A DNA stretch of 64,000 nt from Waddlia chondrophila WSU 86-1044 (GTDB taxonomy: Bacteria; Chlamydiota; Chlamydiia; Chlamydiales; Waddliaceae). This document shows positions 36,971 to 46,759 of the stretch, in pieces; position 1 is the first letter of the stretch, and each line of letters opens with the position of its first letter. The notes under the pieces are model-generated. The model saw only the letters and a list, made by a program, of their open reading frames with translations, had not been told where the DNA came from and did not search any database. The stretch spans positions 633,340 through 697,339 of the forward strand of contig NC_014225.1 of the NCBI RefSeq assembly GCF_000092785.1, in the 5' to 3' direction. The position numbers and the translations under genes were made by a program.

Positions 36971-37411
36971 TTATGGGGTCATCAGTTCGTCGAAAGAGGC
37001 ATTATCGTTAGCTTTTCCCAGCCGTGTTTCTCCTAGTTTAGTGACTCCGTTTAACGATTCGGCAATTGTGTAAGTTTTATCTTGAAAGCCAACGACATAC
37101 AGCGTTGTTTTTTGCGAAAGAGTACGGCTTTCCAGAATTTTAATTGCGCTGCTTCGATTGGATTGTTGGATTTTTGCAGACATCATTCTTTTAAGAATCC
37201 ACATAAAAAGAACCATAAAGGCAACGATGCCTGTCAAGTAGATCATCATTTGAATGAATTCATCGAAGAAGCGGGAATCGCCGGATTGGTCGGCATTCTT
37301 CAGCTCTTCAGCAAAGTATTCTGGATATTTTTCCAGAGGGTCATCGTTTTTTTTCTCCTGGGCAGGCAAGGGAGAAAAAAGGATGAGGAAAGCAAGGATT
37401 ATCTTTTTCAT
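36971..37411 (-). CDS. FliO-like type III export accessory protein
   Basis: A 146-residue protein with a signal-like N-terminus (KKIILAFLILFSPLPAQ), a single transmembrane helix near residues 50-72 (MMIYLTGIVAFMVLFMWILK), and a C-terminal domain with IKILESRTLSQKTTLYVVGF, the pattern of FliO proteins. FliO helps assemble the FliPQR export gate in flagella. Chlamydiae are non-flagellated as a rule but keep some flagellar-like export proteins. With csrA and a type III chaperone next to it, a role in assembling a type III export gate is plausible. I am moderately sure of the family. Confidence 0.72.
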   Translation of the reverse strand: MKKIILAFLILFSPLPAQEKKNDDPLEKYPEYFAEELKNADQSGDSRFFDEFIQMMIYLTGIVAFMVLFMWILKRMMSAKIQQSNRSSAIKILESRTLSQKTTLYVVGFQDKTYTIAESLNGVTKLGETRLGKANDNASFDELMTP

Positions 37412-37557
37412 AATCTAAATTAATAGAGGACAGGGGAAATAAATTCAATCTTATACCGATCATTCCCCCCCATCTTTTTTCAGAAAATTATTTTTATTTG
37501 CGTTTATTTTTTGAATTTTTCTATTCTTTTTGAATTCTCATCATTGCGGAGTCATTT

Positions 37558-40500
37558 ATGCTAAAGAAATTATTGATATCTCTATTGTTCCTTCCGTTTT
37601 TGATTTACAGCGATGAAGAGAATCAAGTGGAGCTTCTTTCAGACCGTTTTCAAGCGCCTTCAGGCATCGTTGCCGGCTGCGTCAATGTCGTCACAGGCAA
37701 TTACTTCCTCGTTGAAACAGACCTTTATGTTCCAGGCCCCGTACCGATTATTTACAAACGTTTTTACAATAGCGGAAACCTTGGAGGCGGAATACTTGGC
37801 GGAGCTTGGGGGGCGTGGAACGATAACTACCACACTTTAGCAATCCGCCATAAGTGTGTAGTATCAGAAGGCCCGGCAATCGTTCATATTAATGATGGAG
37901 CAGGGGTTTTGCAGTATGAAGGGGAGTTAAACACAGACTATGAGCATTTAAGCTATGCCAGCGACCATCTCAAATGGGGAGTGATCAACGGACTTCAGGG
38001 ATCAGATAGCGCGCGCTATAACGTCATGAAGCGAAAGGTTTATTTGAAATGCGATCCTTATCCTGCAATCAAGATTGCTCATGAAAATGGGGAGGAGTGG
38101 CAGTTTACCGCGTTTTCAGACTCTCCTTTTCGCAACTGGATGCGGATGAATCAAAAGATAAGCGACAACCAAACATATCAAAGCTATAGTTATCAAGGGC
38201 CCGGCAACGTTGTGATTGACTGTGTCAAATTTTACGACAGCCGGGACCTCATGCTAGGCTCCCTTAAATTCATCAGGCATTACAACAACAAAGAACTGAA
38301 GCAGCTCGACTTAAACTTGCATGACGGCCAATGGGCCACAATGTTGTATAAGAACGAAAAGATTGCTTATGTTTCAAGACCTGTTGCAGCGCACACAGCT
38401 TACGACTGGAAAGATGGCCGCATCGTCAAGCGGATGCTTCAAGTCGATACCCATTTCACAGAAATTCAATATTATGAGAAGGGAAAACCAACCATTGGCG
38501 GCAGAAAAGTCAATATCAGATATGAAGACGACCGGCGTATCGGACGAGTCGCCGAGCTTCGGGCACCCGTTGGAACAAGTGCAGCCCCCATTGCCACACA
38601 TCGATTTTACTATTATTTACAAGATAAAAATCGGGCAAAAGGCCCAATTAGCGGCTTTTGTGAAGTAAGGGATGCTTATGACTATAAGAAAGTGTACACC
38701 TTTAACAACAAGCAGCGTCTGACCTGTATTGAGGATTACACCCGAACAGAAGAGATTTACCGAACAGAAAGATTTTTTTGGGATAGCCACTATTTCGCAT
38801 TTAGCTGCAAACATGATGAATCGGAGAAGATCTCAAAAGGTTATTTCCAACACTACGACGACCAGCGAAATATTTCCCAATGCACCATTGTAGGCAACTT
38901 AACCGGATTATGCGAAAAACTGCCTGAATATCTCCCTTTATATCAATCCGTATATCCACCTAGGTACGTCTCTGGGCGGAGAAAAAAAATAAAGTACGAG
39001 AGTCATCACATCCATTACAAGTACAATGACCGCAATCTCGTCACCGAAAAAAATGACGGCAGGCAAACCGTCCACACCACCTATGTAGGAGACTCTTCTC
39101 AAATAGCTTCCAAGATCATATCGGATAGCGATGGCATAAAAGAGAGAACTTTTTACACATATGATGCCGCAGGCGCAGTCATTGAAGAGATCAAAGATAA
39201 CGGCAGCACACCCCATGTTTCCGACTTAACAGGAGTATCGCAAAGATTAATCACACGTACACAGCCGACAACAACATCACCTGTAGGCCTTCCGAGAATC
39301 GTCGAAGAGTTTTACCTGAACCTTGAGACGCAAGAAGAAATCTTCCTGAAAAAAACAATCAACACCTACGATCGGTGCGGCAGCCTGATTAAGCAAGATA
39401 TTTACGACTCAGAAGGCAATCATGCCTCCACTCGCGAATGGAAATACAACGAGCACCGCAAAGTCACCTGGGAAAAAGATCCATTAGGAAGAGTTTCAAC
39501 CTATACCTATGATGCCCATGACAACTGCCGCAAGAAAATCACCCCGACACAAGAAGAGGAATGCACATACGATTTCTCTAACCGTTTAATCAAAAGAACA
39601 ATCCGTCGGCCCGTTTTCCTAACCGAGTCGTATACCTACGACTACAAGCACAACTGCACCTCCTCAACCGATATCTATGGCAATACCACTCATTACGCTT
39701 ACGATGAATTTGACCGGTTGATCAAAAAAACACTTCCGGAGGGCGCCGTTGAAGAGTATCGCTACGATATCGACGATAATCAGACACAAGTCATCGACGG
39801 CAATGGACACCTGACGCAGAAAAAATATACCGCATACGGCCTTCCCTACCATATCAAATATCCCGATGGAACAGAAGAGAGATACATCTATCAAACAGAC
39901 GGCGTATTAGAACAGCACATCGACCAAAACGGCACGCGCACCGTCTACACCCACGACTACAAAAAGCGGAAAACCTCAGAAGAGGTTTACTCTGATAAAG
40001 AAGAGCTTCTGTTATCGAAATACTGGATCTATAACGCCTACCATCTCATAAAAGAGATCGATCCCGAAGGAACAGTCACCGAATACAGCTATGATGGAGC
40101 CGGAAGGCTCGCTTCAAAAACATGCGGAGAGCGTGAAACCCTCTACGGCTACGATTCCCTCGGCAGGCAGAATCAAACATGGGAAAAATTTGCCGAAGGG
40201 CAATACCGCGTCTCCATTAAAATCTTCGATCCCTTAGATCAAGTCATTGAAGAGCGGATCGAAGATCAAGAAGGCACCCTTTTTTCAAAAACCCTCTTTT
40301 CCTACGACTTCGACGGCAACCTCGTTAAGCGCACCCGTTTGACAGACAACGGCTTGGAGACAGCCTCCAAGGAGTATAACGCCTTAGGTCAAGTGACAAA
40401 AACCATCGACCCCAATGGAAACGAAACCCATTTTACCTATACCTATGGCAAGCAGCCCGCCACCACCAAAACCGATCCCCTCGGCCGGCAGACCCGCTCG

Positions 40501-42717
40501 CTATTTGACAGCCAGAACAACCTCATCAAAGAAGAGAAGTTGGATCCTTTAGGAAACCCCCTTCATACAGCCATCTTCGTTTACGACCCCGCCGGCAATC
40601 TCTTAGAAAGAGAAGATCGTGTCTATGTCGATCAGACACATGAAAGAACGCTTTTCACAGCATTTGAATACGATGCCTTAAACAGGCAGACAGCCATCAT
40701 CGAACCTGAAGGGAAGATCACTCGGACCGACTATACACCGACAGGGAAAGTTGCCTGCATCTACAAACCGGACGGCAAAGCGATCATCCACGTTTATGAC
40801 CCTCTAGATCGATTAAAAGAACTGTTCTCATCCGATGGAACCGTGCATGACCATTATTGCTACGACCTGAACGATCAGATCGTTCAAACCACAGATCAGA
40901 TCCATCAAACAACACTTGAAAGAGTCTTTGATGCCCATGGAAACATCCTTTCAGAAAGCTTCGGCGATTACACTATCGACTATGCTTATGACCCCTTAGG
41001 GCGTTTAATCAAGCAGACGCTTCCCGACGGCTCCACAATCAACTACACCTACAATGCAGAGCATCTGTTGTCTGTTGCGCGGGATCATTGTATTCACCAG
41101 TATGCTTATGATTTGTCAGGGCGGGTAAAAGAGACCCATTCACGCACGGCAGGCAAGACAGCGTATCATTATAACTTAAACGGAGCTCCCCTTGCATTGG
41201 AGTCAGAGAAACTGGTTCAGGAGTGCACCTATGATGCCGTTGGGAATTTGACCGCGTTAAAGCAGATCGACCCGTTAGGGGAGGTCAACTGCCAGTATCG
41301 CTACGATCATTTAGATCAACTCGTATCAGAGTCTGGATTTGCGGAGCACACCTATCATTCAGACTCCCTTGCAAACAGGCGGCTAAAAGATCAATCGCAC
41401 TATCAGGTAAACGATTTAAACCAGCTTATCGATCTCGACGGCCGGCAGTTTTCCTACGATCAAAATGGCAACTTAGAATCTTTTGAAACAGAGCACAATT
41501 GTGTCTACGACGCTCTCGATCGCCTGATTGAAGTGCACACGCAAGAGTGCACCTGCCTCTATACCTACGATCCCTTTCATCGCCGGCTGAGTCGAACGGT
41601 ACTGAACCAAGAGGGATCTTTGCAGCAACACTATCTCTATAGCGGCGATAAAGAGATTGGTTTGCTTGAGCAGGGGAGGATTCGTCAGTTGAGGATCTTA
41701 GGCAACCCCGCTGAAGAGATCGGCTCGGCAGTCCTGTTTGAAATCGATGGCATCAAGTACGTTCCCCAGCATGATTTAAGGGGGAATGTTGCCCTTTTGC
41801 TCAGTCCAGCCGGAAAGGCAGAGGTCTATCGTTACTCAGCATTTGGAGAGGAGTTGTTTCAGGAACCGGTTTCTCCTTGGCGTTTTTCTTCCAAGCGGGT
41901 AGATGAAGAGACGGGCTGGGTTTATTTTGGAAGGCGTTATTACGCACCTTCTTGGGGAAGGTGGACGACAGCGGACCCCGCCTGGTTTGCAGACGGCCCG
42001 AACCTCTATGCCTATGTGCACAACAACCCTTTGAAATATGTGGATCCGGACGGTCTGTCGGCAATCGAGCATCAGCAGATGAACAGGCCCGGGACGCAAG
42101 GGACGTTTTTTGGAAGCTTTTCCCGAGGCATATTGGATGATACCAGCTGGGGAGCGAGCAGCTGGATGCTGGGAGATTACGTGTGTGATAACTGGCAGTC
42201 AAGTCTAGGATATGGAATGGGGACCGGAGTCTCCATGATGGCAGGTCTTGTCTATGGCGGAACGGAGGCGAAGTTGCTTGGCGCTGCAGGAAAGGGCCTG
42301 AACCGGGCGGCGCGTTGGCTTAACTTTGCAGAGAAGGAGGTGAAGGCTGCGTGCAAGATGGAGGGAACGGCAGCTAAAATCTCCAGAGACATTGCGCCAA
42401 AGATTGAACGGTCTGTGAAGGATGTTGTTTCGAATGGAATACCTTCAAAGGTTAGGGATACACTGGATCATATTAACAAAACTGGAAATATTCCCTCTGG
42501 ATATAAGGGAGGGAGAATATTCAAGAATGATGGCCGGGGTGGTGGGCAACAACTTCCTCAAAAAGATGTATTTGGAAATCGAATCACATATAAAGAATAT
42601 GACGTCGCTCCGTATCAGAAAGGTGTGAATCGAGGAGCTGAACGTCTTGTTCGCGGAAATGATGGAAAGTCTTATTACACGAACGATCACTATAAAACAT
42701 TTACACCTATGGAGTGA
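37558..42717 (+). CDS. Rhs/YD-repeat toxin with barnase-like C-terminal RNase
   Basis: A 1719-residue polymorphic toxin. It has a signal peptide (LKKLLISLLFLPFLIYSDEE), an N-terminal region with VTGNYFLVETDLYVPGPVPI, many YD repeats (for example VTEYSYDGAGRLASK) over about residues 450-1420 that should form the hollow Rhs shell, and the core end signature GRRYYAPSWGRWTTADPAWF with LYAYVHNNPLKYVDPDG near 1460-1505. A conserved pre-toxin linker follows, then the tip. The last 80 residues resemble guanyl-specific microbial RNases: KEYDV, GAERLVRG and SYYTNDHYKTF supply the expected Glu, Arg and His. The next gene, overlapping the stop, is a barstar-like inhibitor. The signal peptide suggests Sec export, unlike many T6SS-borne Rhs proteins. 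Confidence 0.92.
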   Translation: MLKKLLISLLFLPFLIYSDEENQVELLSDRFQAPSGIVAGCVNVVTGNYFLVETDLYVPGPVPIIYKRFYNSGNLGGGILGGAWGAWNDNYHTLAIRHKCVVSEGPAIVHINDGAGVLQYEGELNTDYEHLSYASDHLKWGVINGLQGSDSARYNVMKRKVYLKCDPYPAIKIAHENGEEWQFTAFSDSPFRNWMRMNQKISDNQTYQSYSYQGPGNVVIDCVKFYDSRDLMLGSLKFIRHYNNKELKQLDLNLHDGQWATMLYKNEKIAYVSRPVAAHTAYDWKDGRIVKRMLQVDTHFTEIQYYEKGKPTIGGRKVNIRYEDDRRIGRVAELRAPVGTSAAPIATHRFYYYLQDKNRAKGPISGFCEVRDAYDYKKVYTFNNKQRLTCIEDYTRTEEIYRTERFFWDSHYFAFSCKHDESEKISKGYFQHYDDQRNISQCTIVGNLTGLCEKLPEYLPLYQSVYPPRYVSGRRKKIKYESHHIHYKYNDRNLVTEKNDGRQTVHTTYVGDSSQIASKIISDSDGIKERTFYTYDAAGAVIEEIKDNGSTPHVSDLTGVSQRLITRTQPTTTSPVGLPRIVEEFYLNLETQEEIFLKKTINTYDRCGSLIKQDIYDSEGNHASTREWKYNEHRKVTWEKDPLGRVSTYTYDAHDNCRKKITPTQEEECTYDFSNRLIKRTIRRPVFLTESYTYDYKHNCTSSTDIYGNTTHYAYDEFDRLIKKTLPEGAVEEYRYDIDDNQTQVIDGNGHLTQKKYTAYGLPYHIKYPDGTEERYIYQTDGVLEQHIDQNGTRTVYTHDYKKRKTSEEVYSDKEELLLSKYWIYNAYHLIKEIDPEGTVTEYSYDGAGRLASKTCGERETLYGYDSLGRQNQTWEKFAEGQYRVSIKIFDPLDQVIEERIEDQEGTLFSKTLFSYDFDGNLVKRTRLTDNGLETASKEYNALGQVTKTIDPNGNETHFTYTYGKQPATTKTDPLGRQTRSLFDSQNNLIKEEKLDPLGNPLHTAIFVYDPAGNLLEREDRVYVDQTHERTLFTAFEYDALNRQTAIIEPEGKITRTDYTPTGKVACIYKPDGKAIIHVYDPLDRLKELFSSDGTVHDHYCYDLNDQIVQTTDQIHQTTLERVFDAHGNILSESFGDYTIDYAYDPLGRLIKQTLPDGSTINYTYNAEHLLSVARDHCIHQYAYDLSGRVKETHSRTAGKTAYHYNLNGAPLALESEKLVQECTYDAVGNLTALKQIDPLGEVNCQYRYDHLDQLVSESGFAEHTYHSDSLANRRLKDQSHYQVNDLNQLIDLDGRQFSYDQNGNLESFETEHNCVYDALDRLIEVHTQECTCLYTYDPFHRRLSRTVLNQEGSLQQHYLYSGDKEIGLLEQGRIRQLRILGNPAEEIGSAVLFEIDGIKYVPQHDLRGNVALLLSPAGKAEVYRYSAFGEELFQEPVSPWRFSSKRVDEETGWVYFGRRYYAPSWGRWTTADPAWFADGPNLYAYVHNNPLKYVDPDGLSAIEHQQMNRPGTQGTFFGSFSRGILDDTSWGASSWMLGDYVCDNWQSSLGYGMGTGVSMMAGLVYGGTEAKLLGAAGKGLNRAARWLNFAEKEVKAACKMEGTAAKISRDIAPKIERSVKDVVSNGIPSKVRDTLDHINKTGNIPSGYKGGRIFKNDGRGGGQQLPQKDVFGNRITYKEYDVAPYQKGVNRGAERLVRGNDGKSYYTNDHYKTFTPME
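41431..42408 (+). repeat. Rhs 3'-core repeat, parent copy
   Basis: This 978-bp part of the Rhs gene recurs nearly identically at 48902-49879. The part from 41830 recurs at 47431-48009, and short diverged pieces lie at about 43229-43340 and 53193-53311. All copies are in the same direction and end at the same place (AGATTGAA), where the variable toxin tip begins. They are homology arms through which tips could be exchanged. Confidence 0.9.
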
Positions 42718-43208
42718 TGGCAATGACCATTTCTGGATTTATTTCTAGGCCCGAGAAACCTTGGTTGTTTACTACACAAAAGACAATTACTCAGCAAGAT
42801 ATTCCTGAAGGTATTCTTCTTTTGGAGTTAAATGCTGTTTCTATGTCTAATTTGGATGATCTATATCGGGAATTTGCTGCTGCATTTAAATTTCCTGATT
42901 ATTTTGGATATAACTTTAATGCTCTTGATGAGTGCATAACTGATTTAGAATGGCTTCCTGCTGATGGCTATCTATTAGTAATTAAAAATTCTGATCGCCT
43001 ACTTAGTAAAGAGCCTAATGATATTTTGGAAAGCTTTTTATCGATACTGGACAGCGCTGGAGAGGAATGGGCAACTCCTATCGTGCAAGGCGAAGACTGG
43101 GATCGAGAGGAAGTGCCTTTTCATGTGCTTCTAGAGTTAGATAAGGGTAAAGTTCCTAGTTTTCAGTCAAGGCTTAAAAACCTTGGTTTTGAGATCGATA
43201 ATTTATGA
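42717..43208 (+). CDS. Barstar-like immunity protein
   Basis: The middle of this 163-residue protein (FPDYFGYNFNALDECITDLE) matches the barstar signature region that plugs the barnase active site. The barstar Asp39 position appears to be Glu and the Asp35 position Asn. It starts within the toxin stop codon (TGATG), the normal coupling of toxin and immunity genes, and it follows a barnase-like tip, so the pairing is strongly supported. The N-terminal 40 residues are an extension relative to classical barstar (about 90 residues). Confidence 0.9.
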   Translation: MAMTISGFISRPEKPWLFTTQKTITQQDIPEGILLLELNAVSMSNLDDLYREFAAAFKFPDYFGYNFNALDECITDLEWLPADGYLLVIKNSDRLLSKEPNDILESFLSILDSAGEEWATPIVQGEDWDREEVPFHVLLELDKGKVPSFQSRLKNLGFEIDNL

Positions 43209-43228
43209 AAACAATAATTAGTCGGGGA

Positions 43229-43455
43229 AGGAGGTGAAGCTGCATCAAAAGTAGAGGGAACAGCAGCTAAAATCGACAGGGATATTGCGCCAAAAATTGA
43301 ACGGTCTATGAAGGATGTTGTTTCGAATGGAGGAAAGGCTAGAAATGTTTTCCCTGAAAATCCAAAAAATTTGCTTTCAGATCTTCCTCGTGATGCAAAA
43401 GGACATATTTATGCATCTGATAACATTCGCATACGACCGGAGCAACATTTGCTAA
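43229..43455 (+). pseudogene. Displaced Rhs toxin tip, 5' part, cut by IS5-like insertion
   Basis: The frame reads a shortened Rhs linker (EGTAAKIDRDIAPKIERSMK and DVVSNG, like the main Rhs gene) and then a different tip (NLLSDLPRDAKGHIYASDN, IRIRPEQHLLR). It stops where the IS5-like element enters at 43456. The rest of the tip continues after the element at 46857. It has no start codon of its own, so it is a silent cassette or a remnant. Confidence 0.8.
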
Positions 43456-43521
43456 GAGGTTGTATGTGAATTAAACTTTTAGGTATAAATTAGCGCATTT
43501 TTTGAATATGTGGGGGCTAAA

Positions 43522-43926
43522 ATGCGCAAACCTTATCCGGATGACCTAACAGACAAAGAGTGGGAGCAAATCAAGCCACTTTTAACCAGCTCAACTTACC
43601 GTAATGCCGGCAGGAAGCCAAAGCACTCTCGACGGGAAATGTTTAATGCTATCTTTTACCTTTTGAGAACAGGATGCCAATGGAGACATCTCCCTCATGA
43701 TTTTCCTCCATGGACAGCTGTACAGGGCCAATATTCTCGTTGGAAAAGAAAGGGAGTTTTTCACATGGTTCACGATTATTTACGTAGAAGATTGCGAATT
43801 CTTCTTGGTAAAGCCGAGGATGCAAGCGCGGGTATAGCAGATAGCCAGTCTGTAAAAACAACAGAAAAAGGGGGCTTAAGGGCTATGACGGAGGTAAAAA
43901 AATCAAGGGTCGAAAAAGGCATATAG
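43522..43926 (+). pseudogene. IS5-family transposase, first frame
   Basis: From the ATG at 43522 this reads MRKPYPDDLTDKEWEQIKPL and TGCQWRHLPHDFPPW, the N-terminal domain typical of IS5-family transposases. After SVKTTEKGG the protein continues in the -1 frame ([20 protein letters not shown]) to about 43996; the A/G run near 43866-43876 may be a programmed slippage site. The second half is interrupted by an IS3-type element and resumes at 45280, so no complete enzyme is made. Confidence 0.85.
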
Positions 43927-44069
43927 TAGTTGATACCTTGGGTTTCATCATAGCTGTAGCAGTTGGGAGCGCTTGCTCAGGAGATCGAAATGGGTTTATA
44001 CTGCTCCCCGTTAAGACATAAAAGGAGCTAAGAGAGTAAAATAACTATCTAAACTATAGGGTTTTACTC

Positions 44070-44348
44070 ATGAAACGAAGAAAATGGACTCCTGAATTAA
44101 AAACAAAAATTATATTGGAAGGATTAAGGGGTCGTCCCCTTGCCGAAATTTGCACTGAATACGAAATAAGTCAGGCTCAGTTCTACCAATGGAAGGACTG
44201 TTTTCTAAACAATGCGAGCCGAGCGTTTGAAAAAGGAAAATCAGACCAAAAGGAAGCACGTCTTCAGAAGCAAAACAATCGTTTGAAACAAGTGGTTGCA
44301 GATCTTACTCTCGAGTTAAAAAAAAACGACGAGGAGTGGTATCTGTGA
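44070..44348 (+). CDS. IS3-family transposase OrfA
   Basis: OrfA (92 residues) is the helix-turn-helix DNA-binding part (RRKWTPELKTKIILEGLRGR, then LAEICTEYEISQAQFYQWKD), followed by a leucine-zipper-like helix. Its end contains the heptamer A AAA AAC at 44321-44327 in the correct register for -1 slippage into OrfB, as usual for this family. Confidence 0.92.
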   Translation: MKRRKWTPELKTKIILEGLRGRPLAEICTEYEISQAQFYQWKDCFLNNASRAFEKGKSDQKEARLQKQNNRLKQVVADLTLELKKNDEEWYL

Positions 44349-45106
44349 AGAGAAAACGTCCTGAGATAAGAAGAAAAATCGATGATGTCCTCGCCGAAAG
44401 AATTGCTCAGATAAAAATGGAGCACCCCTTTTGGGGTTACAGGCGAGTATGGGCAAGTTTGCGTTATAGAGATGGAATACCGTGCAATTTGAAACGCATT
44501 TATCGAATTATGAAAGAGCGAAATCTTCTTTGCGCCAAAAAAATGAGGCCTAAAACTGCTGATAGACATCATCGACCGAAGCCCAAGGCGGAAAAACCTA
44601 ATCAGATATGGGGAACAGACATGACAAAAGTTTTTGTCGAAGGCGATGGCTGGACTTACATAACAGTTGTACTTGACTGGTACACGAAAAAAATTGTGGG
44701 GTTGAAGTCTGGAAGGCGCTCTAAGTCAATAGACTGGCTAGAAGCATTAGACCGGGCGCTTAACACGCAATTTCCAGAAGGGGCCCGTGGCAAAGGACTA
44801 AAACTTGTCTCAGATAACGGATGTCAGCCCACTTCAGAGGCTTATATGCGTTACTGCTCAAAAGTAGATGTAGAGCAAATTTACACAAGCTACAACAATC
44901 CAAAGGGAAATGCAGAGACCGAGCGATTCATGCGCACCATGAAAGAGGAGCTTTTATGGCTAAAAGAATGGAGGTCTTCAGAAGAACTCTCAAAAGAATT
45001 GCAAAGTTGGGTTCTGAAATACAATTCCGATTACCTGCACTCTACTTTGAAATACCGATCTCCAAATGAAATGGAAAAACATTATTATAAATGTGAGGCT
45101 GCTTAA
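44336..45106 (+). CDS. IS3-family transposase OrfB
   Basis: OrfB (256 residues) is the DDE integrase part. The catalytic residues are visible in WGTDMTKVF (first Asp), LVSDNGCQPTSEAY (second Asp) and NPKGNAETERFMRTMKEE (Glu). It is read in the -1 frame relative to OrfA, so the active enzyme is probably the OrfAB fusion made by frameshifting. Both frames are intact, so this copy could be active. Confidence 0.92.
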   Translation: MVSVKRKRPEIRRKIDDVLAERIAQIKMEHPFWGYRRVWASLRYRDGIPCNLKRIYRIMKERNLLCAKKMRPKTADRHHRPKPKAEKPNQIWGTDMTKVFVEGDGWTYITVVLDWYTKKIVGLKSGRRSKSIDWLEALDRALNTQFPEGARGKGLKLVSDNGCQPTSEAYMRYCSKVDVEQIYTSYNNPKGNAETERFMRTMKEELLWLKEWRSSEELSKELQSWVLKYNSDYLHSTLKYRSPNEMEKHYYKCEAA

Positions 45107-45279
45107 TGCGAGCGCCCCTGATAGGAAGCATTGAAGGAGAAATCAGATTGCGGTCAATGCCGAGCGTTAGCGAGCTGAAAGGCAGCATTTACTGCAATCT
45201 GAGAGCTTCGAAAATTCCTGTATCAGGGGGGCGAAAACTCTCTTAGTTTTTGCTTGATTAACGGGTAGCACTACAGGTT

Positions 45280-45598
45280 GAGAGTCCTGCTCGATAGATT
45301 TCAAAGTGCTTTTCTCAAGCTAAAGTTATTGTGGACAGATATGGGGTACAACGGGGAAGAGATGCAAGACGATCTTTTTAGTTTAGGAGTTCGACAAGAG
45401 GTAATTGGTGGAATCAGATCAAAAGGCAAAGGGTTCCATGTTGAACCGAAAAGGTGGATCGTGGAAAGAACTTTTGCATGGCTTGGACGGTTTCGAAGGC
45501 TCAGCAAAGATTATGAATACTACCCATCCACGAGTGAATCTATGATTTACTTAAGTATGAGTCGTTTAATGCTGAAGAGGATTGCTAAATTGAGTTAA
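45280..45598 (+). pseudogene. IS5-family transposase, C-terminal part
   Basis: This is the remainder of the transposase that starts at 43522, separated from it by the IS3-type insertion. It reads RVLLDRFQSAFLKLKLLWTD, KGFHVEPKRWIVERTFAWLG and the usual C-terminal end (the YREK-like region is WIVERTFAWLGRFRRLSKDY). The stop is at 45598, just before the second nested insertion. Confidence 0.85.
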
Positions 45599-45629
45599 TT
45601 CTGACCTTGCCCCATAATTAGGTCCAGTT

Positions 45630-46502
45630 TCAACTAGAGGTTCCTGTTAACTGTAGCATTTTTTCACTAGAGTTCAAACACTCACTGAGCTGGCTAGCCA
45701 GCTCGTGAGGCGTCAGTCCTCCAAGTGCACTATGTGGACGATATAAATTGTATTCATTAGCCCACTTTCCGACAATTCTCCTTGCATCTGATAAATTTAA
45801 AAACCAATTTTCATTCAAACATTCATCTCGAAGCTTGCCGTTAAAACTCTCTATGTTACCATTTTGATATGGTTTCCCTGGCTCTATGTATTGCCAATCT
45901 ATTCCCTGATCAGACGACCATTTTAGCACGGTATTCGAGGTAAACTCTGTTCCGTTATCACTAAGGACTACCTTTGGCTTTCCATTTGCAACCATAATTT
46001 CGCTTAATATCTCTGTTACCTTCCTCCCATTTATAGATGTGTCCACAAATATCCGAAGGCATTCTCTGGTGTAGGTATCAATCACAGTCAGGAGCCTGAT
46101 TCTCCTGCCATTAGCTAGAGCATCATGGACAAAATCAAGAGCCCACTGTTGATTGCGAGCGAAAGGTTTATCTTGAGCTCTTCTTGAGCCAATAGCGCGT
46201 TTTCTTCCCCCTCTCTTCAGGACCTTTAATCCACAGGCACGGTAAATACGGTACACCTTTTTATGATTGACTTTCACGCCTTCGCGTTTGAGTATCATAT
46301 GTATGCGACGATATCCAAACCGCCGTTTCTCGTAAGCGATTTGTTTTATCTTGGTTATAAGAGCGGTTTCATCTTGTTTTCTTGAGCTGTATCGTACAAC
46401 CGATCGATGAACCCCAACAAGCTGACATGCGCGCCGCTCACTTCTCTTGTGTTGTTTTACAAGAATTTGCACGCATGCCTTCTTGGCTCGCGGGGTTACC
46501 AC
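45630..46502 (-). CDS. IS407-like transposase OrfB
   Basis: A 290-residue DDE transposase with HTH_21-type start ([20 protein letters not shown]), catalytic parts [12 protein letters not shown] (Asp), [13 protein letters not shown] (Asp) and [20 protein letters not shown] (Glu), and the usual end [18 protein letters not shown]. It overlaps OrfA by 7 bases in the -1 frame and is probably expressed as an OrfAB fusion. The frame is intact. Confidence 0.93.
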   Translation of the reverse strand: MVTPRAKKACVQILVKQHKRSERRACQLVGVHRSVVRYSSRKQDETALITKIKQIAYEKRRFGYRRIHMILKREGVKVNHKKVYRIYRACGLKVLKRGGRKRAIGSRRAQDKPFARNQQWALDFVHDALANGRRIRLLTVIDTYTRECLRIFVDTSINGRKVTEILSEIMVANGKPKVVLSDNGTEFTSNTVLKWSSDQGIDWQYIEPGKPYQNGNIESFNGKLRDECLNENWFLNLSDARRIVGKWANEYNLYRPHSALGGLTPHELASQLSECLNSSEKMLQLTGTSS

Positions 46503-46759
46503 TTTCGCGAAACAACATCCTTCAAAGCTACGATGTCGAGAGCTTGCTCAGCAACCAATCGCTTTAGCTTGTTGTTTTCTGCTTCAAGAGAGCGAAGCTT
46601 TTTTGCATCTGAAGCAACCATACCGTCAAATTTAGCTTTCCAGTTGTAGTAAGTAGCATTTGAAATTCCGTATTTGCGACAGGCTTCTTCGACTTTAAGA
46701 CCTGCTTTTACTTCATTGAGAACATTTATTATTTGTTCTTCCGAAAATCTTTTTTTCAT
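46496..46759 (-). CDS. IS407-like transposase OrfA
   Basis: An 87-residue helix-turn-helix protein ([20 protein letters not shown], then [19 protein letters not shown]) followed by a zipper-like helix ([20 protein letters not shown]). It is the upstream half of the IS407-type transposase. Confidence 0.92.
   Translation of the reverse strand: MKKRFSEEQIINVLNEVKAGLKVEEACRKYGISNATYYNWKAKFDGMVASDAKKLRSLEAENNKLKRLVAEQALDIVALKDVVSRKW

Larger units (their letters stand above)
43997..45275 (+). mobile_element. IS3-family element inserted in the IS5-like transposase
   Basis: The element is 1279 bp, flanked by a GGTT duplication (43993-43996 and 45276-45279). Its ends are imperfect inverted repeats of about 40 bp (left TATACTGCTCCCCGTTAA, right ending TTAACGGGTAGCACTACA). 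Removing the element and one GGTT joins the IS5 transposase reading frame exactly (DRNGLRVLLDRF). Confidence 0.88.

Noticed and set aside
41801-42202. 133-residue minus-strand ORF, repeated at 47369-47803 and 49272-49673
   Set aside because: It recurs only because the Rhs core is repeated; it is the antisense shadow of the conserved core end.
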